Source of the DNA: Lolliginicoccus lacisalsi
GTDB taxonomy: Bacteria; Actinomycetota; Actinomycetes; Mycobacteriales; Mycobacteriaceae
NCBI RefSeq assembly: GCF_014841105.1
Contig: NZ_JACYWE010000009.1
Span: 62,001-126,000, forward strand
Reading direction: 5' to 3'
Length of the DNA stretch: 64,000 nt
Positions 16,213 to 23,879 of the stretch are shown piece by piece. The notes below the pieces were generated by a model. That model worked only from the letters and a program-made list of their open reading frames with translations, made no database searches and had not been told where the DNA came from. The translations under genes and the position numbers were made by a program. Numbering within the stretch: the first letter of the stretch is position 1; every line of letters starts with the position of its first letter.

Positions 16213-18486
16213 TCACCGGGGCGCTGGCTCGGTGATCGATTCCTTGTATTGCCGAACCAGCTGGCGGTATTCCGGGTAGCGGGAATCGAGTATCTTCTCG
16301 TTCGCCGCCACCTGGGCAGCGCGAGTCCTAGGTGTGAAGCTGCGCGCCCGGTAATGAAGCACGAACGAGCGATTCGCCACCGCGCACTGCCAGCCCTTGC
16401 GGCGGATGCGCATGCAGAAATCGTTCTCCTCGCCGTAGCCCTTTCCGTAGGCGGTGTCGAACAACCCGAGATCGTTGATGACCTCGCGGCGGATCATCAT
16501 GCAAAATCCATGCGCCACCGGTGCCTCGTACCATTGCGGAAGCCCATCGACGATGCCGAGGTAGTGCGCGTATGCCTGCTCCATCGGCAGCTGCCCGCCC
16601 ATCGGCACCGAGAAGATCGTGGCAGCGTTGCTCCGTGATGTCACCGCGCCGAAACGCTGGCCCTCGGCATAGAGGACGCGTTGCATCTCCTCCGCGAATC
16701 CGTGGGTGACGATGGTGTCGGAGTTGAGCAGCAGCACGTCGCTAGCCTGATCGACGAGGTTCAGCACCGCATTGTTGCAGTTGCCCACGAACCCGAGATT
16801 CCGCGGATTACAGGAATAATGCACATTGTCGAGGCCCTCGATCGCCGCGAGGATCCGGTGTTCCAGGTCATCGGCGCGCGGGCCGCAATCATTGACGTAG
16901 TACACGTCGCAGGCTGGATTGGCCGCGAGGTCCGCGCGCACCGAAGCGATGTTGTGCTGGAGCGAGTCCCAGTCGCCGAACACCGGGATGATCACCGCGA
17001 TGCGGCGTGACGCGTCGAGCACTGACTTGCCGCGCCGCTCCAGCGACCACTCGAGCAATGCGGCGGGATCACGTGGGGCGCGCGCAATCGCGCTGCTCCG
17101 GGCGGGCGTGGCCATCCGGCGCGCTGGCCCGCTTGCCCGCTCGAGGCGCCGGCCCAGCGCGATCGCCTTCTTCGTCACGAGAGTGAGGTGAATGGTGGTC
17201 ACCAGCGCGAGGACGAGTCCGAAGGCACGCGGCGCGGAGTAGGGGCGAGGCAGCGAAGAGGTGTCGATGGCCTCAAGCATCGGGGAGATGCACGATTCGG
17301 GCGCGAGGAGCTCGGCGTACCGGCGCCGGCCTGCCTGTCCCATGCGATCGATCAAGCCGGGGCTCGCCGCGAGCGAGGCGATGTGGCGCGCGAGGGCGTC
17401 GGCATCCCCGGGCTCGTAGAGAAGGCCGTTCTCGCCGTCGTTGACCAGATCAGGGGTGCCGCCGCTGCGCGAGCCGATGACCGGGATCCCGCAGGCCATC
17501 GCCTCGACCGTTACACGTCCGAATGCCTCGCACCGCGACGCCATGATGAAGATGCTTGCCCCGCGGATCCATGGAATGGGGTCGGGCTGGTAGCCCGCGA
17601 ACACAACACGATCGCGAGCGATTCCGTTCTCCCTGAGGCATTCGATGATCCTTGCCTTGTAAGCCCGGTCGGTTGCTCCGACAAGCACTAGCTCGAGATC
17701 ATGCTGGCCCTGCCGCAGCACCAGGCATAGTGCTTTCGCCGCGTCGAGCTGGCCTTTGGACGGAGTGACCATGCCGACCATGACGAGGCGGACGCGGGTG
17801 CGCGCTATGGCCTGCCCAGCGGGCGCCGCGAGGGTAGCGGGGAGATCCACCACGGGATGGGACACGGCGACCGGGCGCGGGCTCCCGATGCGAGCACCGA
17901 TATGCTCGGCGACGGCGGCGGAGTTCGCGACGATCGAGGACGATAGCGCGTCGATCGCCCGGTACGTCCTCGCTGGGCCGAGATAGAAGTTGAAGCCGTG
18001 GTCCTCGGCGCCGAACTCGCGGATGTACCAGATATGCGGAACCCGGCTCAGGCTTGCCGCGACGGCCGCCCAAGGGCAGGTGATCGTGTTGGAAATGACC
18101 ACGTCGACCTGGTTCACGCGGATGATCTCGCGAAAGCGCGCGATGGCGAGCGCGCTGCCGAGCGCCTCCGCATGGGTCGCCGGGGCCTGGCGCACCCACC
18201 AGATGTGCGGGACGACCAGCGCTTCCACGCCGATGCTGAGGAGCGGATCGCGGAGGCCGAGGTCAGCGGGCATCGTCACGATCACGCGATGGCCGCGCTC
18301 CACCAGTATCCGGGCCGAGGCGACCAGGGATCGCTCGCTGCCGCCCGTGGTCTTGCCGCTGTGCGAGGCCCAGAGTACGGTGGGCCGCGTCGCGGTGGGC
18401 GGCGTCAACGGTTCGGCAGGAACGGCTTTCGCGTCCACGCGGCGTCGGCTGGCTGTGTCGTCGGGCATAGCCGCGTTGGTCGTCAC
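16213..18486 (-). CDS. Bifunctional glycosyltransferase, GT4 then GT2
   Basis: In this 757-aa protein the first part (about residues 35-390) is a GT4 unit: VLWASHSGKTTGGSERSL, LVMVGMVTPSKGQLDAAKAL and ASRCEAFGRVTVEAMACGIPVIGSRSGGTPDLV. A hydrophobic stretch (AFGLVLALVTTIHLTLV, about 420-436) may touch the membrane. The last part (about 490-757) is a GT2 unit with VIIPVFGDWDSL, NLGFVGNCNNAV, LLLNSDTIV and GYGEENDFCMRIRRKG. The start is uncertain: I chose GTG 18486 because TAGAGT (18494-18499) is 7 nt upstream; ATG 18516 and ATG 18468 are alternatives. It converges on the GT2-GT4 gene with a 12-bp gap. Confidence 0.85.
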   Translation of the reverse strand: MTTNAAMPDDTASRRRVDAKAVPAEPLTPPTATRPTVLWASHSGKTTGGSERSLVASARILVERGHRVIVTMPADLGLRDPLLSIGVEALVVPHIWWVRQAPATHAEALGSALAIARFREIIRVNQVDVVISNTITCPWAAVAASLSRVPHIWYIREFGAEDHGFNFYLGPARTYRAIDALSSSIVANSAAVAEHIGARIGSPRPVAVSHPVVDLPATLAAPAGQAIARTRVRLVMVGMVTPSKGQLDAAKALCLVLRQGQHDLELVLVGATDRAYKARIIECLRENGIARDRVVFAGYQPDPIPWIRGASIFIMASRCEAFGRVTVEAMACGIPVIGSRSGGTPDLVNDGENGLLYEPGDADALARHIASLAASPGLIDRMGQAGRRRYAELLAPESCISPMLEAIDTSSLPRPYSAPRAFGLVLALVTTIHLTLVTKKAIALGRRLERASGPARRMATPARSSAIARAPRDPAALLEWSLERRGKSVLDASRRIAVIIPVFGDWDSLQHNIASVRADLAANPACDVYYVNDCGPRADDLEHRILAAIEGLDNVHYSCNPRNLGFVGNCNNAVLNLVDQASDVLLLNSDTIVTHGFAEEMQRVLYAEGQRFGAVTSRSNAATIFSVPMGGQLPMEQAYAHYLGIVDGLPQWYEAPVAHGFCMMIRREVINDLGLFDTAYGKGYGEENDFCMRIRRKGWQCAVANRSFVLHYRARSFTPRTRAAQVAANEKILDSRYPEYRQLVRQYKESITEPAPR

Positions 18487-18567
18487 CGGGCAGACTCTAA
18501 CGAACCGGTTGGCCATGCGTCCACGCTGCGATCGCATCGTTGGGCAGCAAGGGGCAAGGATGCGGGA

Positions 18568-20175
18568 ATGGATCTGAATGCTCGATCGCGGGCTGCCCGG
18601 CACACGGTTGCGTCGGCTTCGGAAGGCGTGCGGCGGACGATCCTGGCCGCTTATCGCTGCCGCCACCTGATCAATCGGGCCGAGTTGCCGCGAATGACGG
18701 TGCTCGGGCTCGTGCGGGATCATCTTCTCCTGTCGTCCTCGGTGTGGTTCGATACCGCGTGGTACCTGCGGCAATACCCCGACGTCGCGTCCTCCGGCGT
18801 GGACGCTGTGGCGCACTACCAGGCGTTCGGCGCGCGAGAGGGACGGGATCCGGGGCCCCGCTTCTCGACAAGCTTCTACCTGGAGGGCAATCGCGATGTC
18901 GCGGTATCCGGGATGAATCCTCTCGTCCACTTCATCAAGCACGGCATGGCCGAGGGGCGTCTTCCGCGCGCTGGCTCCGGCCCGGCTGGCACCCGGCAGG
19001 GCGCCCTAGGGGAGATCGGGATCGCTTTCCCAGGCAGTGCTGCGAGCCCTGTGCCCGGCCCCAGTGAGCGCCGAATAGCAATCGTTGTCAAGAATTGCAG
19101 TTCGCCGCGCGCCACGGCCTACATCCGCGTGCTTCTCCCGTGGCGACTGGTCGCGCCTTCCGTCGCGTGCCTGCCCGTCCTCGTCGAGGCAGAGTTCCTG
19201 CTCACCGAGGAAGTAGCCGAATTCGACGCAGTGGTGATCCAGCGTGATGCTGTGTCGCCTCGAATCGTGACGGATGTGGTCGACAATCTGCGCAAAGCAG
19301 GCATTCCTTTTTTGTTCGAGATCGATGACCTATTGTGGGATCTTCCCTCGGATCACCCCGACCGGGCCGAATACGCCAACGCGTCGGGCTCACTGACCCA
19401 TCTCATGCGTCATGCTCGAATGATCTCCACCTCGACCGAGAAACTGCGAACCGAGATCTCGCGCCATAATCTCAGCACGATGGTCGTGCCCAATTCTCCG
19501 TGGTTCGAGTGCTGGGAGGAGCGGATCGATCCTGGCATCGTCGAGGAAGTACGCCGCGCCAATCGGATTGATCGGGAGGTGCCCAGGATCCTATACATGG
19601 GCAGCGCCTCGCACGCGCACGATCTCGCGATGGTCTCGCCGGCTATCGCGGACGTCGTGAGAAGACGGCCTGATGCCGAGGTCATCCAGATCGGAGGCGG
19701 CGGGCTCTTGCCGTCTGCCCGGAGGCTGGCCGTGCCGCACCGGTTCAGCTCGTACGAGGCGTTCGTCCAGTGGTTCCGCATCGTCGCGGGCACTGCCACG
19801 ATCGGCATCGCGCCCTTGCGGGGAACCCGGTTCGATTCGATGAAGTCCGACGTCAAGGCGCTCGACTACGGGAGGGCCGGCCTGCCAGCGATTTTCAGTG
19901 ACGCCGAGCCATACCGGGGTTCCATCGTTGACGGGCGGACGGGCATTCTTGCCGGAAACACGCATGAAAGCTGGACGAGGGCAATTCTGGACTTGCTCGA
20001 CGATCAGGCTGGGCGCGAGCAATTAGCGATGGGCGCCCGCCAGTGGGCACGGGAGCGCGGCAGCGCGGCGCGCCGCGCGCACGAGCGATTCGCGCGAGAG
20101 GCCCTCGGAACGGAGGCTCCAGCGGATTGTCGTTTGGGGCAGCACCCGAGCGAAGAGCGCTCTGGAATGGGCTGA
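18568..20175 (+). CDS. Glycosyltransferase (GT4-like) with N-terminal WYLRQYPDVA-type repeats
   Basis: This 535-aa protein begins with two related units (about residues 58-130): SSVWFDTAWYLRQYPDVASSGVDAVAHYQAFGAREGRDPG and FSTSFYLEGNRDVAVSGMNPLVHFIKHGMAEGR. Paired units of this kind occur in several large bacterial glycosyltransferases and have no known function. The GT-B catalytic part follows, with FLFEIDDLLWDLP (about 250) and a C-terminal nucleotide-sugar region ending IGIAPLRGTRFDSMKSDVKALDYGRAGLPAIFSD. Stretches at 19261-19500 fall to about 50-58% GC by hand count, against about 70% nearby, suggesting later acquisition. It is divergent from the GT4-GT2 gene, 81 bp apart. Confidence 0.82.
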   Translation: MDLNARSRAARHTVASASEGVRRTILAAYRCRHLINRAELPRMTVLGLVRDHLLLSSSVWFDTAWYLRQYPDVASSGVDAVAHYQAFGAREGRDPGPRFSTSFYLEGNRDVAVSGMNPLVHFIKHGMAEGRLPRAGSGPAGTRQGALGEIGIAFPGSAASPVPGPSERRIAIVVKNCSSPRATAYIRVLLPWRLVAPSVACLPVLVEAEFLLTEEVAEFDAVVIQRDAVSPRIVTDVVDNLRKAGIPFLFEIDDLLWDLPSDHPDRAEYANASGSLTHLMRHARMISTSTEKLRTEISRHNLSTMVVPNSPWFECWEERIDPGIVEEVRRANRIDREVPRILYMGSASHAHDLAMVSPAIADVVRRRPDAEVIQIGGGGLLPSARRLAVPHRFSSYEAFVQWFRIVAGTATIGIAPLRGTRFDSMKSDVKALDYGRAGLPAIFSDAEPYRGSIVDGRTGILAGNTHESWTRAILDLLDDQAGREQLAMGARQWARERGSAARRAHERFAREALGTEAPADCRLGQHPSEERSGMG

Positions 20176-20343
20176 GGCGCCCAACGATCGCAGTTATGCG
20201 CCAGGTTGCATCAACTATTGCAGTCGGCAATCCCGCAGCGATCTCGATCCCGTTGCAGTTTCCGCTCCTCCGGTTGCGGAGGCGTGCGGGCCTGATAAGA
20301 CTTGAGGGGTCCAGGTTCTGCTCGACCAAGGAGAGTGTTTCTC

Positions 20344-20598
20344 ATGATTTGGAGCATCATCGTCGCCATTTTCGTCGGCGCGATCATCGGTGTGCTGGCA
20401 CGTATCGTGCTGCCCGGCAAGCAGCAGGTCTCGATGCTGCTGACCGTCGTGCTCGGCGCCGTGGGCGCGTTCGCGGGCTCCGCGATCGTCAGTGCTGTCG
20501 CGGACAAGGAGGGCTTCAACATCTGGGCCCTGCTCGTGGGCATCGTGGTGGCCGCTGCGCTGATCGTGGGCTACGAGCGGATCGCGCTCAAGAAGTAG
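20344..20598 (+). CDS. GlsB/YeaQ/YmgE family stress-associated membrane protein
   Basis: This 84-aa very hydrophobic protein has three membrane segments. MIWSIIVAIFVGAIIGVLARIVLPG is typical of the transglycosylase-associated (GlsB/YeaQ/YmgE) family, and GAVGAFAGSAIV follows. The function is unknown; homologues are linked to envelope or general stress. AAGGAGAG precedes ATG 20344, and a strong hairpin terminator follows 19 bp after the stop, so it is a monocistronic unit. Confidence 0.88.
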   Translation: MIWSIIVAIFVGAIIGVLARIVLPGKQQVSMLLTVVLGAVGAFAGSAIVSAVADKEGFNIWALLVGIVVAAALIVGYERIALKK

Positions 20599-20617
20599 CA
20601 CCAGGAGAGATTCGCCT

Positions 20618-20653
20618 GGCCGGGCGCGGGGAGAACGTTCCCCGCGCCCGGCC
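20618..20653 (+). terminator. Strong hairpin terminator after the GlsB-type gene
   Basis: GGCCGGGCGCGGGG (20618-20631) and CCCCGCGCCCGGCC (20640-20653) are perfect 14-bp arms around AGAACGTT. There is no U-run, as is common for actinobacterial terminators. It probably also shields the next gene. Confidence 0.75.
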
Positions 20654-20734
20654 TCGTGCATGGGCACGGGCGCTCGGGCGTGGTGATGCCTTCCAGGGCC
20701 GGACAGTGTGTCTCACATGTCCTACGATGTGGCC

Positions 20735-21256
20735 ATGGCGATCTATTCGTTGGGCGACCGGGAACCATCCATCCACCCCGAGGCGTATGTGCACCCTGAT
20801 GCTGTCGTGATCGGCGCGGTGACACTAGGAGCGGGCGCGAGCGTCTGGCCCTCATCGGTGCTGCGTGGCGACTACGGAACCATCGAGGTCGGGGCCCGCA
20901 CCAACATCCAGGACGGCACGATCATCCATTGCACGGGAGTGCACCCCACCGTGATCGGCGAGAACTGCGTGATCGGCCACAACGCGCACATCGAGGGCGC
21001 CACCATTGGCGCGAACTGCCTGATCGCTTCGGGTTCGGTCGTGCTCAACGGCTCGGTCGTGGGGGAGGGCGCCATCGTGGGCGCTGGCGCGGTGGTGCCG
21101 TTCAACTTCGAGCTGCCCGCGCGCCGCATGGCCCTCGGAGTTCCCGCCCGCATCCGGGAGGGCTACGAGGTGCCCGAGGGACACGTCGATGGAAACACCG
21201 CCGTGTACATGGCCAATGCTTCCTACTATCGTGAGGCGCTGCGCCGGCTCGACTGA
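20735..21256 (+). CDS. Gamma-carbonic anhydrase-like hexapeptide-repeat protein
   Basis: This 173-aa left-handed beta-helix protein has hexapeptide repeats such as [70 protein letters not shown] and [10 protein letters not shown]. The three zinc-ligand histidines of the gamma-CA/YrdA group can be placed in IIHC (residue 66) and in GHNAH (83 and 88). It may hydrate CO2 or act on another substrate. The ATG at 20735 is supported by TACGAT (20723-20728) placed 6 nt upstream, a leaderless arrangement. Confidence 0.85.
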   Translation: MAIYSLGDREPSIHPEAYVHPDAVVIGAVTLGAGASVWPSSVLRGDYGTIEVGARTNIQDGTIIHCTGVHPTVIGENCVIGHNAHIEGATIGANCLIASGSVVLNGSVVGEGAIVGAGAVVPFNFELPARRMALGVPARIREGYEVPEGHVDGNTAVYMANASYYREALRRLD

Positions 21257-21335
21257 GCCTCTCCCGGAGAATTCCCGGGGCAGCTCGGGGGCTGGCGTAG
21301 TGATGTGTGGGGACGCGACGGAGAAGCGAGGCAGC

Positions 21336-22013
21336 ATGGCGCCACGGCCACTATCGGAGATCGTCGAGGAAGGCTGGGCGCAAGCGCTGGCCCCGGTGGA
21401 GCCGGTGATCGGCGTGATGGGCGAGTTCCTGCGCGGCGAGATCGCCGATGGGCGCGGCTACCTGCCGAGCGGCACGAATGTCCTGCGGGCGTTCCAGCAG
21501 CCCCTCGACGAGGTGCGCGTGCTGATCGTCGGGCAGGATCCGTACCCCACGCCAGGCCACGCGGTGGGGCTGAGCTTCTCGGTGGCGCCGGAGGTGCAGC
21601 CGGTGCCGCGCAGCCTCGCGAACATCTTCCGCGAGTACTGCGACGATCTTGGCCATCCGACGCCGGCGACCGGTGACCTGACGCCGTGGTCGCGCGCGGG
21701 GGTGCTCCTGCTCAATCGTGTCCTGACGGTCCAGCCGGGCCAGCCCGCATCGCACCGGGGCAAGGGCTGGGAGGCCGTGACGGAGCAGGCGATCCACGCG
21801 CTGGTCGACCGCGACGAGCCGCTCGTGGCGATCCTGTGGGGCAAGGACGCGGCATCGCTCAAGCCGATGCTGCAGGATGTGCCGATCATCGAGTCCGCGC
21901 ATCCCTCCCCGCTCTCGGCGTCGCGCGGGTTCTTCGGATCCCGGCCATTCAGCCGTGCCAACGAGCATCTGCTCGATCTGGGCGGCGATGAGATCGACTG
22001 GCGGCTGGCCTAG
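21336..22013 (+). CDS. ung: Uracil-DNA glycosylase
   Basis: Ung removes uracil from DNA to start base-excision repair. The 225-aa product has the family-1 motifs: [17 protein letters not shown] with the catalytic Asp (about 66), [23 protein letters not shown], and the DNA-intercalating [21 protein letters not shown] near the C-terminus. The length fits the family. GAGAAGCGAGG precedes ATG 21336; an ATG 33 nt earlier is an alternative. It heads a cluster with the DAK2 gene and recG, as in M. tuberculosis. Confidence 0.96.
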   Translation: MAPRPLSEIVEEGWAQALAPVEPVIGVMGEFLRGEIADGRGYLPSGTNVLRAFQQPLDEVRVLIVGQDPYPTPGHAVGLSFSVAPEVQPVPRSLANIFREYCDDLGHPTPATGDLTPWSRAGVLLLNRVLTVQPGQPASHRGKGWEAVTEQAIHALVDRDEPLVAILWGKDAASLKPMLQDVPIIESAHPSPLSASRGFFGSRPFSRANEHLLDLGGDEIDWRLA

Positions 22014-22109
22014 CGGATGCTGCCGGCAAGCCGTTCCATCCCGGTGAGGACGCGGGCTAGGCTTGGCATAGCGTGACCTGGCGGACGGCGCGAGGGAGGT
22101 GAGCAGGCA

Positions 22110-23879
22110 GTGCTGGAGGTTGTCGATGCGCTCGATGCGCGGGCCCTGATGCGATGGGCGCACGCCTGCGTGGGCGGCCTCGAGGCGCGGCGCGAGGAGA
22201 TCAACATCCTCAACGTCTTTCCCATCGCCGATTCCGACACCGGCACGAACCTGCACTTCACCATGCGCGCGGCCTACGAGAAGGCGCGCGCCGAGTGCGT
22301 CCCGCTCGACGGAATGACCACCCACGATGTCGCGGTCGTGCTCGCTCGCGGCGCCGTGGCCGGAGCGCGCGGCAACTCCGGGGTGATCCTGTCGCAGGTG
22401 CTGCGCGGAGTCGCGGATGCCGCGCTCGACGGCTCCATCGACGGGCAGGTCCTGCGCAACGCGCTCACTGGTGCCCTGCAGCTCGTGGGCGATTCCATGT
22501 CGCACGTCGTCGAGGGCACGGTGGTCACGGTGCTGCGCGGGGCCGCGACCGCGGCACGCGATGCTGATGAGCATGATCTCGCGAGCGTGGCGCGCGCAGC
22601 GGTCGCCGGCGCCGTCTCGGCGCTCGACGAGACGCCCTCGCAGCTATCGGTGCTCGGCCAGGCCGGTGTCGTCGACGCGGGCGGCGTGGGCCTGCTGATC
22701 ATCCTCGATGCCCTCGTGGAGGTCGTGACGGGCGAGCCCACGCGGCGGCCACGCTTCACCGCGCGCGCCGCCGCCCGGCCCGTGGCCGACGGGTCCGCAG
22801 CGACGGTCTCAGTGGGCAAGCCCTCGACCGCCGTGAGCGGCACGACGCTCGCGGAGCCTTCGGGAAACGGCCATCGGCCCGGGGCCGGGATCCCGAGCGG
22901 CGCGGCCGGGCAGAGTGCCGAATGCGTCCACAGCACCGAGCACGTCCACGAGTACGCCACGGGCGACGTCGAGTACGAGATCATGTACCTGCTGCGGGGC
23001 TGCGATGATGCCGCGGCCGCCGTGCTGCGCGAGAAGTTGTCGGACCTCGGTGATTCAGTGATCGTCGTGGGAGACGGTTCAGGAGCATTCTCGGTGCACG
23101 TGCACAGCACCGATCCGGGAGCGGCGGTGGAGGCCGGTATCCCTGCTGGCGTGCCCTATGACATCCGGATCACCGCGTTCGGTGCCGATCAGCAGGGCTT
23201 CACGCCGTCCTCGGCGCCACGTGTGCGCGAGGTCCTCGCGATCGTCAACGGCGAGGCTGGCGCTGAGCTGTTCCGCTCCGAGGGTGCATCAGTGCTGACC
23301 TGCGGCCACGAATGCTCACCGCAGGAGCTGCTCGACGCGGTCCTCGCCACCACGGCCGACGAGGTGTTCGTGCTGCCCAATGGCTTCATCCGTCCCGAGG
23401 AGCTCGTCGGGGTGAGCACCCAGGCCCGCCAGCTCGGGCATCCAGCCGTGCTGCTGCCCACCGCGAGCCTCGTGCAGGGCCTCGCCGCGCTCGCGGTGCA
23501 CGACCCGCACCGCGCGGCCTCCGACGATTCGTATGCCATGGCCGCCGCCGCAGCCGCGACACGATGGGGCAGCGTGCGCCGCGCCCAGGAGAAGGCACTC
23601 TCCCTCGCCGGGGCCTGCGAGCCCGGGGACTACCTGGGGCTGGTTGGCCACGAGGTGCTCGTCATCAAGGATGAGTTCCTCGCCGCCACTCTGCACATCG
23701 TTGATCTCATGCTCGGAGCCGGTGGCGAGCTGCTCACGATCCTGCGCGGCGCCGCGCAGACCAACGACACCTTCGCCGAGCAGCTCGAGGATCACATCAA
23801 CAAGAACCATCCCGGTGTGGAGCTGATGATCTACGTGAGTGGTCAGGACGAGGACATCCTGCAGATCGGCGTGGAATGA
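22110..23879 (+). CDS. DAK2-domain kinase-like protein (FakA-like)
   Basis: The N-terminal part (about 8-200) of this 589-aa protein is a DhaL/DAK2 ATP-binding domain: NVFPIADSDTGTNLHFTMR (Mg-binding aspartates at about 41 and 43), GARGNSGVILSQVLRG and SHVVEGTVVTVLRGA. A Gly/Ala-rich linker leads to the C-terminal FakA-type domain with SVLTCGHECSPQELLDAV and LLPTASLVQGLAALAVHDP. Firmicute FakA phosphorylates fatty acids bound by FakB; the substrate here is unproven. In M. tuberculosis the region is annotated as two ORFs (Rv2974c/Rv2975c), but here it is one intact frame. GTG 22110 follows GGGAGGTGAG. The stop overlaps the recG start. Confidence 0.85.
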   Translation: MLEVVDALDARALMRWAHACVGGLEARREEINILNVFPIADSDTGTNLHFTMRAAYEKARAECVPLDGMTTHDVAVVLARGAVAGARGNSGVILSQVLRGVADAALDGSIDGQVLRNALTGALQLVGDSMSHVVEGTVVTVLRGAATAARDADEHDLASVARAAVAGAVSALDETPSQLSVLGQAGVVDAGGVGLLIILDALVEVVTGEPTRRPRFTARAAARPVADGSAATVSVGKPSTAVSGTTLAEPSGNGHRPGAGIPSGAAGQSAECVHSTEHVHEYATGDVEYEIMYLLRGCDDAAAAVLREKLSDLGDSVIVVGDGSGAFSVHVHSTDPGAAVEAGIPAGVPYDIRITAFGADQQGFTPSSAPRVREVLAIVNGEAGAELFRSEGASVLTCGHECSPQELLDAVLATTADEVFVLPNGFIRPEELVGVSTQARQLGHPAVLLPTASLVQGLAALAVHDPHRAASDDSYAMAAAAAATRWGSVRRAQEKALSLAGACEPGDYLGLVGHEVLVIKDEFLAATLHIVDLMLGAGGELLTILRGAAQTNDTFAEQLEDHINKNHPGVELMIYVSGQDEDILQIGVE

